From: an uncultured Anaerolineae bacterium
GTDB lineage: Bacteria; Chloroflexota; Anaerolineae; J036; Brachytrichaceae
Length of the DNA stretch: 64,000 nucleotides
Reading direction: 5' to 3'
Assembly (NCBI GenBank): GCA_938034415.1
Contig: CALHLE010000025.1
Location: 51,152 to 115,151 of the forward strand
Shown: piece by piece, positions 44,317-54,039 of the stretch
Layout: the number at the start of each line of letters is the position of its first letter
How positions within the stretch are numbered: position 1 is the first letter of the stretch
Position numbers and translations under genes: made by a program
The notes under the pieces: generated by a model
Databases searched by the model: none
Seen by the model: only the letters and a program-made list of their open reading frames with translations
What the model was told of the DNA's origin: nothing

Positions 44317-45147
44317 TTAGCCGGCCAAGGGTTGACAAGCGGGGCAGAAGTGTGTGCTGCGCTGGGTTACGGTGATGCGCCTAATCGGGCTATCGCAAGT
44401 CGGGCAGCGTTGACCGGTTCGGCCATAGACTTTGAAGTTCTCTTGGAATCTGCCGCCGGGATATACCCAGTCGAAGCTGGCGCCGTTGGCCGCGATGCCC
44501 TCTAACAAAACCTGGCGGATTGCCGCATAGAGGCGCAATGCCTCATCCTCGGAGAGAGAATCGGCCGTGCGCAAAGGATGCAGACGGGCAAGGTGCAACG
44601 CTTCGTCGGCATAAATGTTGCCGATGCCGGCGATGAAGGTCTGGTCGAGCAGGAGCGGCTTCAATGTGCCGCGTCGGGTTCGCAGGCGAAGGACGAACTC
44701 CTCAAGCGTTATGGCCAGCGCATCCGGGCCTAGCTTGCCGATCACCTCGGCTGGGTCGTCAACCAGCCAGACGCGACCGAACTTGCGCGCGTCCTCAAAG
44801 CGCAGCGCCAGGTCATCGTCCAACAGCCATACTAAGCGCGCATGCGGGGTGAACGCCGCCGAACACGAGACGACTTCCAGCCGCCCACTCATCCTGAGAT
44901 GAACAAGCAAGCTAAGCCCATCTGCGCCATCGCTGGCGCTGCTCAGGCCGATCAGGAGATACTTGCCGTAGCGTCCGACGGATTGCACGCGAGAACCGGC
45001 GATCCGGCGCGCAAACGTGCGCGGCGTTGGGCTGGCTACCTCGCGCGGCCAGAGCACTTCGGCGGATCGGATGGTGCGACCCACGAGCGGTAGCGCGCCC
45101 TCGCGCAGCATGCGGGCTACGGTCTCGACTTCCGGCAGCTCGGGCAT
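44317..45147 (-). CDS. mutM: Formamidopyrimidine-DNA glycosylase
   Basis: 276 residues. The mature N-terminus PELPEVETVAR gives the catalytic proline and glutamate. The family lysine is in GRYGKYLL (about 58-62). FIAGIGNIYADEALHLARLHP is the helix-two-turn-helix. The C-terminal zinc finger is CPTCDSPI...CPAC. It excises 8-oxoguanine and FaPy from DNA. It starts 18 bases after the GNAT gene stop, probably co-transcribed. Confidence 0.95.
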   Translation of the reverse strand: MPELPEVETVARMLREGALPLVGRTIRSAEVLWPREVASPTPRTFARRIAGSRVQSVGRYGKYLLIGLSSASDGADGLSLLVHLRMSGRLEVVSCSAAFTPHARLVWLLDDDLALRFEDARKFGRVWLVDDPAEVIGKLGPDALAITLEEFVLRLRTRRGTLKPLLLDQTFIAGIGNIYADEALHLARLHPLRTADSLSEDEALRLYAAIRQVLLEGIAANGASFDWVYPGGRFQENFKVYGRTGQRCPTCDSPIRRITVTQRSTHFCPACQPLAG

Positions 45148-45165
45148 CGGGCCAGCGACAGTGCG

Positions 45166-46146
45166 TCAGTCTTCGCGCTCGTCCAGCGCAAGCCGCATGT
45201 GAACGAGCGTGCGCGTGGGGCGAAAGCCGGCAGCCTGCAGCGCCGCATGGGGCGTCTCGTCAATGCGCGCATGCGCGGCATAGATCGGCTTAATCGCGTA
45301 ATCGCCCAGCCGGCGCAGGCCGCTCGCGATCAACTGGACGGCGTCTTCAACGGTTGCGCCGACGTTGGGCAGCACTTCGAGATGGTGATAGCTCCCGTCG
45401 AAGGTCGCGCGCGTCCGCACTGCGCCGATCAACTCCCCGCGCTGGCCTGCGTCCATCACCCGCCATTGCTGCGTATTCCCATTGAGCGAATTGAGCAACG
45501 ACCAGCGCAGGCCCAGGCGATACAGGTTCGCGTCGAACGGCTCTGCAAAGGTAAACGGCTCAGGAACATGTCGCTGCGCCAGCGCCCACACCGCGGCGCG
45601 ATCCGACCATTTGGCCTTGCGCACGCGCCGTGATAGTCCGTCGCTCGGCAGATTGAGTTCCGCCGGGCGCAGATAGTGCGTCACCTCACCCAGCCGACGA
45701 AAGCCGAGTTTTTCGTATAAGTGCAACGCCGGCTGGTTGTTGACGTCGGCCTGTAACGCGATATAGCGCGCGCCGCGCGAGGCCGCATACTGGATGCACG
45801 CCTCGACGACAGCCCGGCCAATGCCCCGGTTGCGATAGGCCGGCTGGGTTGCCACGTTGCCGATGATCCAGGTGTCCCGCCGCGTATAGTTGCGTTGCAC
45901 CGAGGCGTTCGCAATCAGTTGCCCTTCTTCAATCCACACAAAGCCCGTCGCGCCGCCGAGCGCCAGCGCATCCAGCAGGCCGTAGTTGCGCAAGGCGTGG
46001 ATCAGGCGAACGCCATCGTCGCCCATCGCCTCGTCGCAAAAAGAAATTTCAAGCAGGTTGGCGACGGCGCGGCCATCGCGCCATGGATCAATCTGCCGAA
46101 TGTGCGGATCAGCCGGGCTGAATACGGTGCGAACGTCGGCGATCAT
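45166..46146 (-). CDS. Two-domain GNAT acetyltransferase
   Basis: 326 residues from ATG 46146; a longer frame from 46197 overlaps the MFS stop. The first half is a GNAT domain with acetyl-CoA motif ATQPAYRNRGIGRAVV and a typical end ALHLYEKLGFRRLG. The second half has a weaker GNAT-like fold (GELIGAVRTRATFDGSYHHLEVLP) without a clear CoA loop. Substrate unknown. It lies between MFS and mutM on one strand. Confidence 0.8.
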   Translation of the reverse strand: MIADVRTVFSPADPHIRQIDPWRDGRAVANLLEISFCDEAMGDDGVRLIHALRNYGLLDALALGGATGFVWIEEGQLIANASVQRNYTRRDTWIIGNVATQPAYRNRGIGRAVVEACIQYAASRGARYIALQADVNNQPALHLYEKLGFRRLGEVTHYLRPAELNLPSDGLSRRVRKAKWSDRAAVWALAQRHVPEPFTFAEPFDANLYRLGLRWSLLNSLNGNTQQWRVMDAGQRGELIGAVRTRATFDGSYHHLEVLPNVGATVEDAVQLIASGLRRLGDYAIKPIYAAHARIDETPHAALQAAGFRPTRTLVHMRLALDERED

Positions 46147-46169
46147 GCGACCGAATTGTACCCGCGCCG

Positions 46170-47387
46170 TCACATGCGCCCGGCGCGTTCGGCGCAAACT
46201 GCAGCCACGAGCGCCAGCAAACCGGCCAGGAGGAAGACGATCGGCTGAGCCACACCCAGGCTAAGCAAACCCACTCCCAGAAAGGGCGCGACGAAACCGC
46301 GCAGGCCGATGATCGTGGATTGCGCCACAGCATACTCCTGTGTGCGATCAGGCTCAGACAACTCTAGGCAGCCGTTGGTAAAGCCAATGTCTCCGCCGGC
46401 CATCACCAGTCCAATGGCGACGAATGCCGGTAGCAGCATCCACCCTGCTGTGGCAAAAGCGTAGGTCAGCGGCGCGACCGCCTGAACGGCGAACGTAAGC
46501 ATGATGCACCGCAACGCGCCGTAGCGATCTACCACCCACCCCCAAACGAAATAACCGATCAGCCAACTGATGGATTGCACCAGTCCAAACAAACCCAGCT
46601 CGGTGTATGACAACCGCAGGCGATTGATCTGCACATCGGGATATATCGGGCTTGCGGCCAGCGCAGCCAAACCAAAGAGTATCAAGCCAAGCTGATACAT
46701 CATGAAGCGTCGGTTATGAGTCACGGCGCGCATAGCGTCCAGCGCTGAGCTGCGCTTCTGCGCCTCACCTGGCTCAACAACGATGCGCATCTTGATGAAC
46801 ACCAGTGAAGAGACCAGGCCTAGGGCACCGGCCAGCGGGAAGACCACTGGGTAGCCCAACCGGTCAAGGCCCAGGCCGATCAGCGGCGTGGCGACCAGAA
46901 TGGTCAGCGCCATGCCAAAACGCACCAGGGCCATAATCTTGCCGCGCTGGGCAATGGGATAGACGCTTTGCAATATGCGCGTGTAAGCCGGGCCGGGGAC
47001 AATCTCCAACAACCACAACGCCGTTACCCAAGCGAGCAACTCGGGCGCGCCGCCGGCAAAAGCCATCACAATCAGCACAATGCGCCCCAGCGTCCAGCTC
47101 GTCACGGCGAAAGTCTTCGGCGTCAGCTTGCGCAAGAACAACAGGCTGACGCTGCTAAAAATATGGCCGAGGTAGCTCAGGGAGAGATAGATCGAGACCG
47201 TCGCCGGTGAGCCGCCCAGTTTTGTCAACACCGCCGGCATGAACGTCAGCGTGGCCATGAACACGCCATAGGCAACGGCGCTGACGATCTCGATGCGCAT
47301 GTTGTAACGCACATCCTCTTCCAGCGAGCCGACGAGTTGCGTTTCGAGGTATCGCAGCGCAGCGTTCAGTTGAGTGGAGAGCGTCAT
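46170..47387 (-). CDS. Major facilitator superfamily transporter
   Basis: 405 residues from ATG 47387; the longer frame from 47726 runs into the PBP gene and lacks transporter-like sequence. About 12 membrane helices, with the loop-8/9 motif WGWVVDRYGALRC (a GxxxDRxG-like signature). The substrate cannot be read. It is followed closely by the GNAT gene and mutM. Confidence 0.82.
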   Translation of the reverse strand: MTLSTQLNAALRYLETQLVGSLEEDVRYNMRIEIVSAVAYGVFMATLTFMPAVLTKLGGSPATVSIYLSLSYLGHIFSSVSLLFLRKLTPKTFAVTSWTLGRIVLIVMAFAGGAPELLAWVTALWLLEIVPGPAYTRILQSVYPIAQRGKIMALVRFGMALTILVATPLIGLGLDRLGYPVVFPLAGALGLVSSLVFIKMRIVVEPGEAQKRSSALDAMRAVTHNRRFMMYQLGLILFGLAALAASPIYPDVQINRLRLSYTELGLFGLVQSISWLIGYFVWGWVVDRYGALRCIMLTFAVQAVAPLTYAFATAGWMLLPAFVAIGLVMAGGDIGFTNGCLELSEPDRTQEYAVAQSTIIGLRGFVAPFLGVGLLSLGVAQPIVFLLAGLLALVAAVCAERAGRM

Positions 47388-47532
47388 GGATGAGTCCGGG
47401 CCGTTTGTACAACGCGGGTCGCGGATGAGCAACTTGAGGCCAACAGGGGCGCATTTGCCGGAGACAGCAGAACCCAGACGTGCGCAGCCAACTTCGCGCC
47501 ACGAAACGAGAAGGAGCGGGCAAAAGCCGCTG

Positions 47533-50133
47533 CTATGGCCCCACGTCGAAGCGCGCATAGCCGACGAGCGGGCCGTTCGACGTGCTCGCCGTGACGCGGA
47601 TGGTGTAGCGCCCGGCAGGCAAGCCCTCGATGCCCCACTCCGTGAGCTGGCCGTCCACGACGGGCGCGAGGTGCGGCCCACTGATCCACTTCCATTCGCC
47701 GGGGTTTTCGCCCTCGCCGTATTCAACGACGTAATGCTGGAAGCCCGGCGGGTTCACCGTGCCGCGGATCGAGAGCAAGCCACGCATGATCGGCTCACCC
47801 AGGGAGGGATGCGTGATCAGAATGTCGGGGAACTGAGGGACGGAGACCGGAGACTGCAGGTTGTTCAGCAAGTTGGGATCGCCAACCTGCGCGGCGCGTT
47901 CCACGTTCTCATCGGGCGGCGGTGGCAATTGGTCGGCGCTGAAATACTCGATGCGCCGGCGGGGACAATTGGGCGAAGGCGCGCGGCCGCCGTACTCGCA
48001 GATTTCCGCCGCCACCACGCCGGGCGGCGGCGCAAAGCCCAGCGCCGGCCTGCCGGCCAGCGCCTCCTCCATGATCTGCTTCCAGATGGGCGCCGCGCCG
48101 GTGATGCCGCTCACGTTTTGCATCGGGCTATTGTCGCTGTTGCCCACCCACACGCCGACTACCAGATCCGGCGTGTAGCCGACCGTCAGGTTATCGCGGA
48201 AGTCGTTAGTCGTGCCGGTCTTGGCGGCGGCTGGCCGAGATAGCCGCAGCGGGCTGTTCAAGCCGAAGGACTTGGCGCGGGCCGCGTTGTCGCTGAGGAT
48301 GCTGGTAATCAGCCAGGCATGTTCTGGTCGAACAACCTGTTGCCCTTGCATCTGTCGGTAGTCGCGCAGCAGCCGGCCGTCGGCGCTCGTCACACGGGTG
48401 ATGGCGATCGGCAATAGGCGCACGCCACCGTTGGCCAACACCGCATAAGCCGCAGTCAAGTCGAGCAGCCGCGTCTCAGCGCCGCCCAGCGTCACGGCCA
48501 GCCCATAGGCCGGGTTGGGCGGAAAATTCAAGCCGACGCGCTGCGCCATTTCCAGGAAGCCTGGCACGGTGACAAAATTCAACGTTTCGACCGCCGGAAT
48601 GTTCATGCTGCGCGCCAACGCCTCGCGCATGAGCATTGGGCCGTGGAACTTGCCATCGTAGTTGCGCGGCGCATAGACCTGGCCATATTCGTTGGTGAAG
48701 GTGACCGGCCGGTCCCAGTACAACGTCGCTATCGTCCAGCCGCGCTCCAACGCCGCTAAATAGGTGAATGGTTTCACCGCCGACCCCGGCTGGCGCGGCA
48801 TGAGCGCGACGTTGACCTGGCCATCTATCCTGGGGTCGTTGAAGTCGGCGCTGCCAACCATGGCGAGGATCTCGCCGGTCTTTGGCTCGATCACCACGGC
48901 TGCGCCGTTGGTCACATTCCTATCGCGCAGTTGAGCGATTTGCTGGCGGATGGCGTTCTCGGCAATCGCCTGGATGCGCGGGTCGAGCGAGGTGTATACC
49001 CGCAGGCCATCCCGATACAGGCCCTGCGCGCCGTACTCGGCGTCGAGCTGCTGTTTGACAAACTGCATGAAGTGTGGCGCGATAGTCGAGATGTTCGGCA
49101 ACGTAGCAGTAAACGTCCGACGCTCGATCTCGCGTTGCGCCTCATAGATCTGGTCGGGAGTGATGTAGCCAGCCTTCGCCATCAGTCGCAGCACATCGTT
49201 CTGTCGGCGCAGCACACCCGGCTTATTGGTCACCGGATCCCACAGCACCGGCGACTGCGGGATGCCGGCTAGCATCGCCGCTTCGGCCAGATTCAGCGCG
49301 CTCGCCGGCTTGCCGAAGTAGAGCTGCGCCGCCGCTTCGACGCCGTAAGCCTGGTTGCCGTAGTAGTTCTCGTTGAGATAAATCTCCAGAATTTGATCGC
49401 GCGTGTAGCGGCGCGTCAGCTCGTTGGCCAGCACGATCTCGCGAATCTTGCGCTGCGGCGTTCGGGCGCTGCGTTCGGCCGGCGCGAGCAGCAAATTGCG
49501 CGCCACCTGCTGCGTGATGGTGCTGCCGCCGCTGACGAACTCGCGTTCGGTCACGGCGTAATACAGCGCGCGCGCGATGGCGACCGGGTCAAAGCCCACG
49601 CCCTGCGCGTAGCGGTAGAAGTTCGGATCCTCGGTCGCCAGCGTGGCCTGAATCAGGTAAGGGCTGATCTGACTGAGCGGCACGCGCGTGCGTCGGCCGG
49701 CGGTTGGGTCGGTCGGATCGGTCAGCTCCACGACCAGGTTGCCTTCGCGGTCGAAGATCTTCGTGCTGGCAAACGCGCTCTGTGCTGCCGCGAGCCGGCC
49801 GGGGTCGGGAATATCGCGCACGATCAGCAGGTAACCGGTCAGAGCGAGGATGACTATTGCGAAGGACGCGACGAATGTGACCAGCGCGAAGGCGAAGAAG
49901 ACGCGCGCGAGTCGCGCGCCGAGCGATCGCAATTTGGGCCGCGGCGCCGCGGCGCGATCCACCGCGCGCGGGGCGGCGTCGCCGGCCGGCGTAGCGCGGG
50001 TCGTCACCGACTGCGCCATCGCCTGGGATGCGGGGGCCGCGTCGCCCGCCGGCACATAGCCGGCGCGCTGCGAGAGCGGCGTGCTGCGAACCACCCGCTG
50101 CGCCCTGCGATCGGCATCACGTTGCTCGTTCAT
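47533..50133 (-). CDS. Class A penicillin-binding protein (PBP1A-type)
   Basis: 866 residues from ATG 50133. A cytoplasmic region of about 65 residues precedes the membrane helix (FAFALVTFVASFAIVILAL). Glycosyltransferase motifs ATEDPNFYRYAQGVGFD and GGSTITQQVARN and transpeptidase motifs GSAVKPFTYL, SMNIP and KTGTTNDFRDN are intact. After residue about 690 comes a linker and a C-terminal Ig-like module (IRGTVNPPGFQHYVVEYGEG, RYTIRVTAS). It is the second bifunctional peptidoglycan synthase in the window and shares much sequence with the gene at 26396. Confidence 0.92.
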   Translation of the reverse strand: MNEQRDADRRAQRVVRSTPLSQRAGYVPAGDAAPASQAMAQSVTTRATPAGDAAPRAVDRAAAPRPKLRSLGARLARVFFAFALVTFVASFAIVILALTGYLLIVRDIPDPGRLAAAQSAFASTKIFDREGNLVVELTDPTDPTAGRRTRVPLSQISPYLIQATLATEDPNFYRYAQGVGFDPVAIARALYYAVTEREFVSGGSTITQQVARNLLLAPAERSARTPQRKIREIVLANELTRRYTRDQILEIYLNENYYGNQAYGVEAAAQLYFGKPASALNLAEAAMLAGIPQSPVLWDPVTNKPGVLRRQNDVLRLMAKAGYITPDQIYEAQREIERRTFTATLPNISTIAPHFMQFVKQQLDAEYGAQGLYRDGLRVYTSLDPRIQAIAENAIRQQIAQLRDRNVTNGAAVVIEPKTGEILAMVGSADFNDPRIDGQVNVALMPRQPGSAVKPFTYLAALERGWTIATLYWDRPVTFTNEYGQVYAPRNYDGKFHGPMLMREALARSMNIPAVETLNFVTVPGFLEMAQRVGLNFPPNPAYGLAVTLGGAETRLLDLTAAYAVLANGGVRLLPIAITRVTSADGRLLRDYRQMQGQQVVRPEHAWLITSILSDNAARAKSFGLNSPLRLSRPAAAKTGTTNDFRDNLTVGYTPDLVVGVWVGNSDNSPMQNVSGITGAAPIWKQIMEEALAGRPALGFAPPPGVVAAEICEYGGRAPSPNCPRRRIEYFSADQLPPPPDENVERAAQVGDPNLLNNLQSPVSVPQFPDILITHPSLGEPIMRGLLSIRGTVNPPGFQHYVVEYGEGENPGEWKWISGPHLAPVVDGQLTEWGIEGLPAGRYTIRVTASTSNGPLVGYARFDVGP

Positions 50134-50182
50134 CGCTTCAAGAAGACGCAAGGAAGCTTGCGCTTTGTTCCCTGGCCATGGC

Positions 50183-50211
50183 AGTATAGCCAGTCTGTGG
50201 TATAAGCCCAA
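50183..50211 (-). promoter_or_regulatory. Promoter for PBP gene
   Basis: On the minus strand, TTGGGC (50211-50206), a 17-base spacer and TATACT (50188-50183). The expected leader to ATG 50133 is about 43 bases. It overlaps the promoter of the divergent molybdenum-hydroxylase operon, so the two may exclude each other. Confidence 0.45.
50201..50206 (+). promoter_or_regulatory. -10 element of Mo-hydroxylase operon
   Basis: TATAAG eight bases before ATG 50214. Transcription would start at or next to the start codon, and no Shine-Dalgarno is present, so the message may be leaderless. No good -35. Confidence 0.4.
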
Positions 50212-50213
50212 AT

Positions 50214-51092
50214 ATGCAAGCGTTCTCCTACGTTTCCGCGCGCACGCTTTCGGAAGCCGCCGATATCCTGGCCCGCGAGGGCGACCAGGCCAAGTGTCTG
50301 AGCGGCGGCACCGATCTCATCGTCTTCTTGCGCGAGGGCCGGCGCAGCGCAAAAGTCGTGGTAGACGTCAAGGGTATCCCCGAACTTAATCAGCTCAGCT
50401 ACAGCCCCAAAGAGGGGCTGACCATCGGCGCAGCCGTGCCGCTGCATCGGATTTACGACGATGCACAAGTGAATGAACACTATCCGGGACTGATTGACGC
50501 GGCGACGCTGATCGGCGGCATCGCCATTCAGGGTCGCGCGACGTTAGGCGGCAACGTATGCACGGCTTCACCCGCCGGCGATTCCATCCCGATTCTGATC
50601 GCCTATGAGACGACTTGTATCGTCGCCTCGCGCAGCGTCACCAAAGCCATCCCGCTGGAGAAGTTCTTTGTCGGGCCGGGCCGCACGGCGCTGCAGCCAG
50701 GCGAGCTGCTGGTTGCGCTCAAATTGCCGCCGCCCACGCCGAACTCCGGCGCCGCCTATCTGCGCTTCACTCCGCGCAACGAGATGGACATCGCAGTGGC
50801 CAGCGCGGGCGTCGTGGTCGTGCTCGACGAGGACAAGATGCGCTTCGTCGGCGCGCGCATCGCGCTCGGCGCGGTGGCGCCCACGCCGCTGTTCGTGCCG
50901 GAAGCCGGCGCGGCGTTGGCCGGCCAGCCGGTTTCGGACGAGGCGATCGAGGCCGCAGCGCAGGCCGCGCAGGCCGCGGCGCGACCGATTACCGATATGC
51001 GCGGCAGCGCCGAACAGCGCAAGCATCTGTCGTATGTCATGACCAAGCGCGCGTTGCTAAAAGCGATCGAACGCGCGCGCGGCGGCGCCTAA
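50214..51092 (+). CDS. Molybdenum hydroxylase FAD-binding (medium) subunit
   Basis: 292 residues, CoxM/XdhB/HcrB type. FAD-binding phrases are AKCLSGGTDLIVFLREG (about 27-43) and GRATLGGNVCTASPAGDSIP (about 108-127). The C-terminal CO-dehydrogenase flavoprotein domain follows. It passes electrons from the 2Fe-2S subunit to an acceptor. First gene of the FAD-FeS-Mo order typical of xanthine dehydrogenase and aldehyde-oxidase-like enzymes. Confidence 0.92.
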   Translation: MQAFSYVSARTLSEAADILAREGDQAKCLSGGTDLIVFLREGRRSAKVVVDVKGIPELNQLSYSPKEGLTIGAAVPLHRIYDDAQVNEHYPGLIDAATLIGGIAIQGRATLGGNVCTASPAGDSIPILIAYETTCIVASRSVTKAIPLEKFFVGPGRTALQPGELLVALKLPPPTPNSGAAYLRFTPRNEMDIAVASAGVVVVLDEDKMRFVGARIALGAVAPTPLFVPEAGAALAGQPVSDEAIEAAAQAAQAAARPITDMRGSAEQRKHLSYVMTKRALLKAIERARGGA

Positions 51093-51170
51093 TTCGCAAC
51101 GACATGCGCAACCCGCAACCGGAAATTCGGCGATTCGCTTACACTTGACCGGCAACAATCCTACAAAATC

Positions 51171-51662
51171 ATGTCCAACAAAGTTCCAGTGACCGCGACG
51201 ATTAACGACGAGGAGAAGTCGTTCTTGTGCGAGCCGCGCCAGAGCCTGCTCGAGGTGCTGCGCGACGTGCTCAACCTGACCGGCGCCAAGGAGGGTTGCA
51301 ACAACGGCAACTGCGGCGCGTGCGCCGTGATCATGAACGGCGTGCTGGTGAATTCGTGCCTGGTGCTGGGCGTCGAGGCCAACGGCGCGACCATCACGAC
51401 TATCGAGGGCATCACGCCCAAGGAAGGACTGCACCCGCTGCAGCAGAAGTTCCTGGAAGACGCCGCGCTGCAATGCGGCATCTGCACGCCGGGGTTTATC
51501 GTGGCCGCCAAGGCGCTGCTGGACAAGAATCCCAGCCCTACCGAGCATGAGGTGCGCTACTGGCTGGCCGGCAACCTGTGTCGGTGCACCGGCTACGACA
51601 AAATCGTGCGCGCCGTGCTCGACGCGGCAGCGATCATGCGCGCGGAGAAGCAGACGGCGTGA
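51171..51662 (+). CDS. Molybdenum hydroxylase 2Fe-2S (small) subunit
   Basis: 163 residues. The plant-type cluster motif is GCNNGNCGACAV plus a later Cys (SCLVL). The second cluster ligands are CGICTPGF and CRCTGYDKI. It relays electrons from the molybdenum cofactor to FAD. It sits 78 bases after the FAD subunit and 52 before the large subunit. Confidence 0.95.
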   Translation: MSNKVPVTATINDEEKSFLCEPRQSLLEVLRDVLNLTGAKEGCNNGNCGACAVIMNGVLVNSCLVLGVEANGATITTIEGITPKEGLHPLQQKFLEDAALQCGICTPGFIVAAKALLDKNPSPTEHEVRYWLAGNLCRCTGYDKIVRAVLDAAAIMRAEKQTA

Positions 51663-51714
51663 CCCTATGCGCGCGTCCGGCATCGCTCCCTAAAAGGGAA
51701 CGGAGGGTTCAGCA

Positions 51715-54015
51715 ATGACAACAGTTGAAGTGGAAAAGACAGAGGCGAGGACGAACGGCAAGCACTTTAAGGTCATCGGCCAGCGCGTCATCCGGCCAGA
51801 CGGGGTGGACAAGGTGACCGGCCGCGCCCAGTACGGCGCCGACGTGATGCTGCAGGGCTTGCTTTACGGCAAGGTGCTGCGCAGCCCGCACGCGCACGCC
51901 CGCATCCTTTCGATTGACACCAGCGCGGCGGAGAAGCTGCCCGGCGTGAAGGCCGTCATCACCGGCAAAGACCTCAAACCCGGCGAGGACAAGGTAGCCA
52001 AGAGCGGCGAGAGCAGCGTGAACTACAGCTACCTCAGCCAGAACGTCTTGGCGCAGGACAAGGTGCTGTATCACGGCCACCCCGTCGCCGCGGTCGCTGC
52101 AACGAGCATCCACATCGCCGAGGAGGCGCTGGCCCTGATCAAGGTGGAGTACGAGGTGCTGCCGCCGGTGCTGAACGCGCTTGACGCGATGAAGGATGAT
52201 GCGCCCATTCTGCTGCCCAACTTGCGCACCAGAGAACTGGGCGAGGTGGTGAGCGACAAGCCGACCAACGTCGCCAGCCACGAACAGTATGCGCGCGGCG
52301 ACTTGGCCGCCGGCTTCGCCGAGGCCGACGTAATCGTCGAGCGCGAGTTCCACACCAACACCGTGCACCAGGGCTACATCGAGCCGCAGAACGGCACAGC
52401 GCTGTGGAACGCCGACGGCCAGATCACCGTGTGGACTAGCACGCAGGGCGCATGGGATCAGCGCCGCGACCTGAGCGAAATCCTACATGTGCCGCTCTCG
52501 CAGATTCGCGTCATCCCGATGGAGATCGGCGGCGGCTTCGGCGGCAAGTTCCCGGTTTATCTGGAGCCGCTGGCTGCCCTGCTCTCGCTCAAGTCCGGCC
52601 ACCGCCCGGTGAAGATGTGGATGCAGCGGGACGAAGTGTTGAAAGCCACTGGGCCAACCAGCGCTTCGGTCATCCGCGTGAAGATGGGCGCGCGCAAAGA
52701 CGGCAAGATCACCGCTGCGCAGGCCTGGATGGCTTACGAGGCCGGTGCCTTCCCCGGCTCGCCGGTGAGCGCGGGCATGGGCGTGATCTTCGCGCCCTAC
52801 AAGCTCGATAACGTGCAAATTGACGGCTACGACGTGGTGGTGAACAAGCCGGCCGCCAAGGCATACCGCGCGCCGGGCGGCACCAACGCGGCCTTCGCCG
52901 GCGAGACGGTGATAGACGAGCTGGCCGAAAAACTGGGGATGGATCCCATCGAGTTCCGCCGCATCAACGCCGCCAAGGAAGGCGACCGACGCGCCGACGG
53001 TCCGGTCTACGGCCGGATCGGCTTCATCGAGACGCTGGACGCTATCGAGAAGCATCCGCATTACAACGCGCCGCTGCCGGAGCCGAGCGCGCCCTACATG
53101 AAGGTCGGGCGCGGCGTGGCCTGCGGCTTCTGGTACAACTGGGACGGCAAGTCGTCGGCCTCGGCTGTGGTCAACCCAGACGGCACGGTGTCCTACCTGG
53201 AAGGCAGCACCGACATCGGCGGCACGCGCGCCTCGCTGGCAATGATGCTGGCCGAGACGCTCGGCATCCACTACGAAGACGTCAAGCCGATGGTAGGCGA
53301 CACCCAGACGGTGGGCTACAACGATGGTACAGGCGGCAGCCGCACCACCTACGGTTCCGGCATGGCCGCATATCACCTCGGCAAAGAGATCATCAAGGAA
53401 ATGAAGCAGCGCGCCGCAGTGCTGTGGGAAGTGCCGGCGGATGACATTGACGTCGAGGGCGACGTGTATTCCTACGGCGACAAGCGGATCACCTTCAAAG
53501 AGTTGTGCGCGAAGCTGGACGAGACCGGTGGGCCGATGAGCGTGAGCGTGTCGTTGGACACGAAGGGCGCTATTCCCGCGCTGGCCACCCACGTGGTGGA
53601 CGTTGAAGTGGACACCGAGACGGGCAAAGTGAACATCCTGCGCTATACCGCCGCGCAAGATGTAGGGCGAGCCATCCACCCCAGCTACGTCGAGGGCCAG
53701 ATCCACGGCGGCGTGGCGCAGGGCATCGGCTGGGCGCTCAACGAAGAGTATTACTACGATGAAGACGGCCACCTGATGAACGCCAGCCTGCTCGATTACC
53801 GCATGCCGACGGCGCTCGACCTGCCGATGATCGAAGCGGTTATCGTCGAGGTGCCCAACCCCAACCATCCGTTCGGCGTGAAGGGCGTCGGCGAAGTGCC
53901 CATCGTCCCGCCGGCGGCGGCGATCGCCAACGCCATCTATCGGGCCGTCGGCGTGCGCATGACCGTGCTGCCGATGAACCCAAGAAACGTGCTCAAGGCG
54001 CTTGGGAAGATCTGA
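51715..54015 (+). CDS. Molybdenum hydroxylase large (Mo-cofactor) subunit, substrate unknown
   Basis: 766 residues, full-length xanthine dehydrogenase/aldehyde oxidase family. Molybdopterin-contact phrases are GGGFGGKF (about 270), AYRAPGGTNAAFAGE and GTGGSRTTYGSG, and the catalytic base is in KGVGEVPIVPP. The loop carrying the CO-dehydrogenase cysteine (CSFR) is absent, with AYRAPG instead, so it is not CoxL. Candidates are hydroxylases of purines, aldehydes, N-heterocycles or aromatic acyl-CoA. GGAGGG is the ribosome site. No MocA- or CoxD-like maturation gene is adjacent. Confidence 0.92.
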   Translation: MTTVEVEKTEARTNGKHFKVIGQRVIRPDGVDKVTGRAQYGADVMLQGLLYGKVLRSPHAHARILSIDTSAAEKLPGVKAVITGKDLKPGEDKVAKSGESSVNYSYLSQNVLAQDKVLYHGHPVAAVAATSIHIAEEALALIKVEYEVLPPVLNALDAMKDDAPILLPNLRTRELGEVVSDKPTNVASHEQYARGDLAAGFAEADVIVEREFHTNTVHQGYIEPQNGTALWNADGQITVWTSTQGAWDQRRDLSEILHVPLSQIRVIPMEIGGGFGGKFPVYLEPLAALLSLKSGHRPVKMWMQRDEVLKATGPTSASVIRVKMGARKDGKITAAQAWMAYEAGAFPGSPVSAGMGVIFAPYKLDNVQIDGYDVVVNKPAAKAYRAPGGTNAAFAGETVIDELAEKLGMDPIEFRRINAAKEGDRRADGPVYGRIGFIETLDAIEKHPHYNAPLPEPSAPYMKVGRGVACGFWYNWDGKSSASAVVNPDGTVSYLEGSTDIGGTRASLAMMLAETLGIHYEDVKPMVGDTQTVGYNDGTGGSRTTYGSGMAAYHLGKEIIKEMKQRAAVLWEVPADDIDVEGDVYSYGDKRITFKELCAKLDETGGPMSVSVSLDTKGAIPALATHVVDVEVDTETGKVNILRYTAAQDVGRAIHPSYVEGQIHGGVAQGIGWALNEEYYYDEDGHLMNASLLDYRMPTALDLPMIEAVIVEVPNPNHPFGVKGVGEVPIVPPAAAIANAIYRAVGVRMTVLPMNPRNVLKALGKI

Positions 54016-54039
54016 ATCAGAAAGCGGAAACCTGCCTAA

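Noticed and set aside
51715..54015. CO dehydrogenase large subunit (coxL)
   Set aside because: The cysteine-containing CSFR active-site loop is missing; AYRAPG is present instead.
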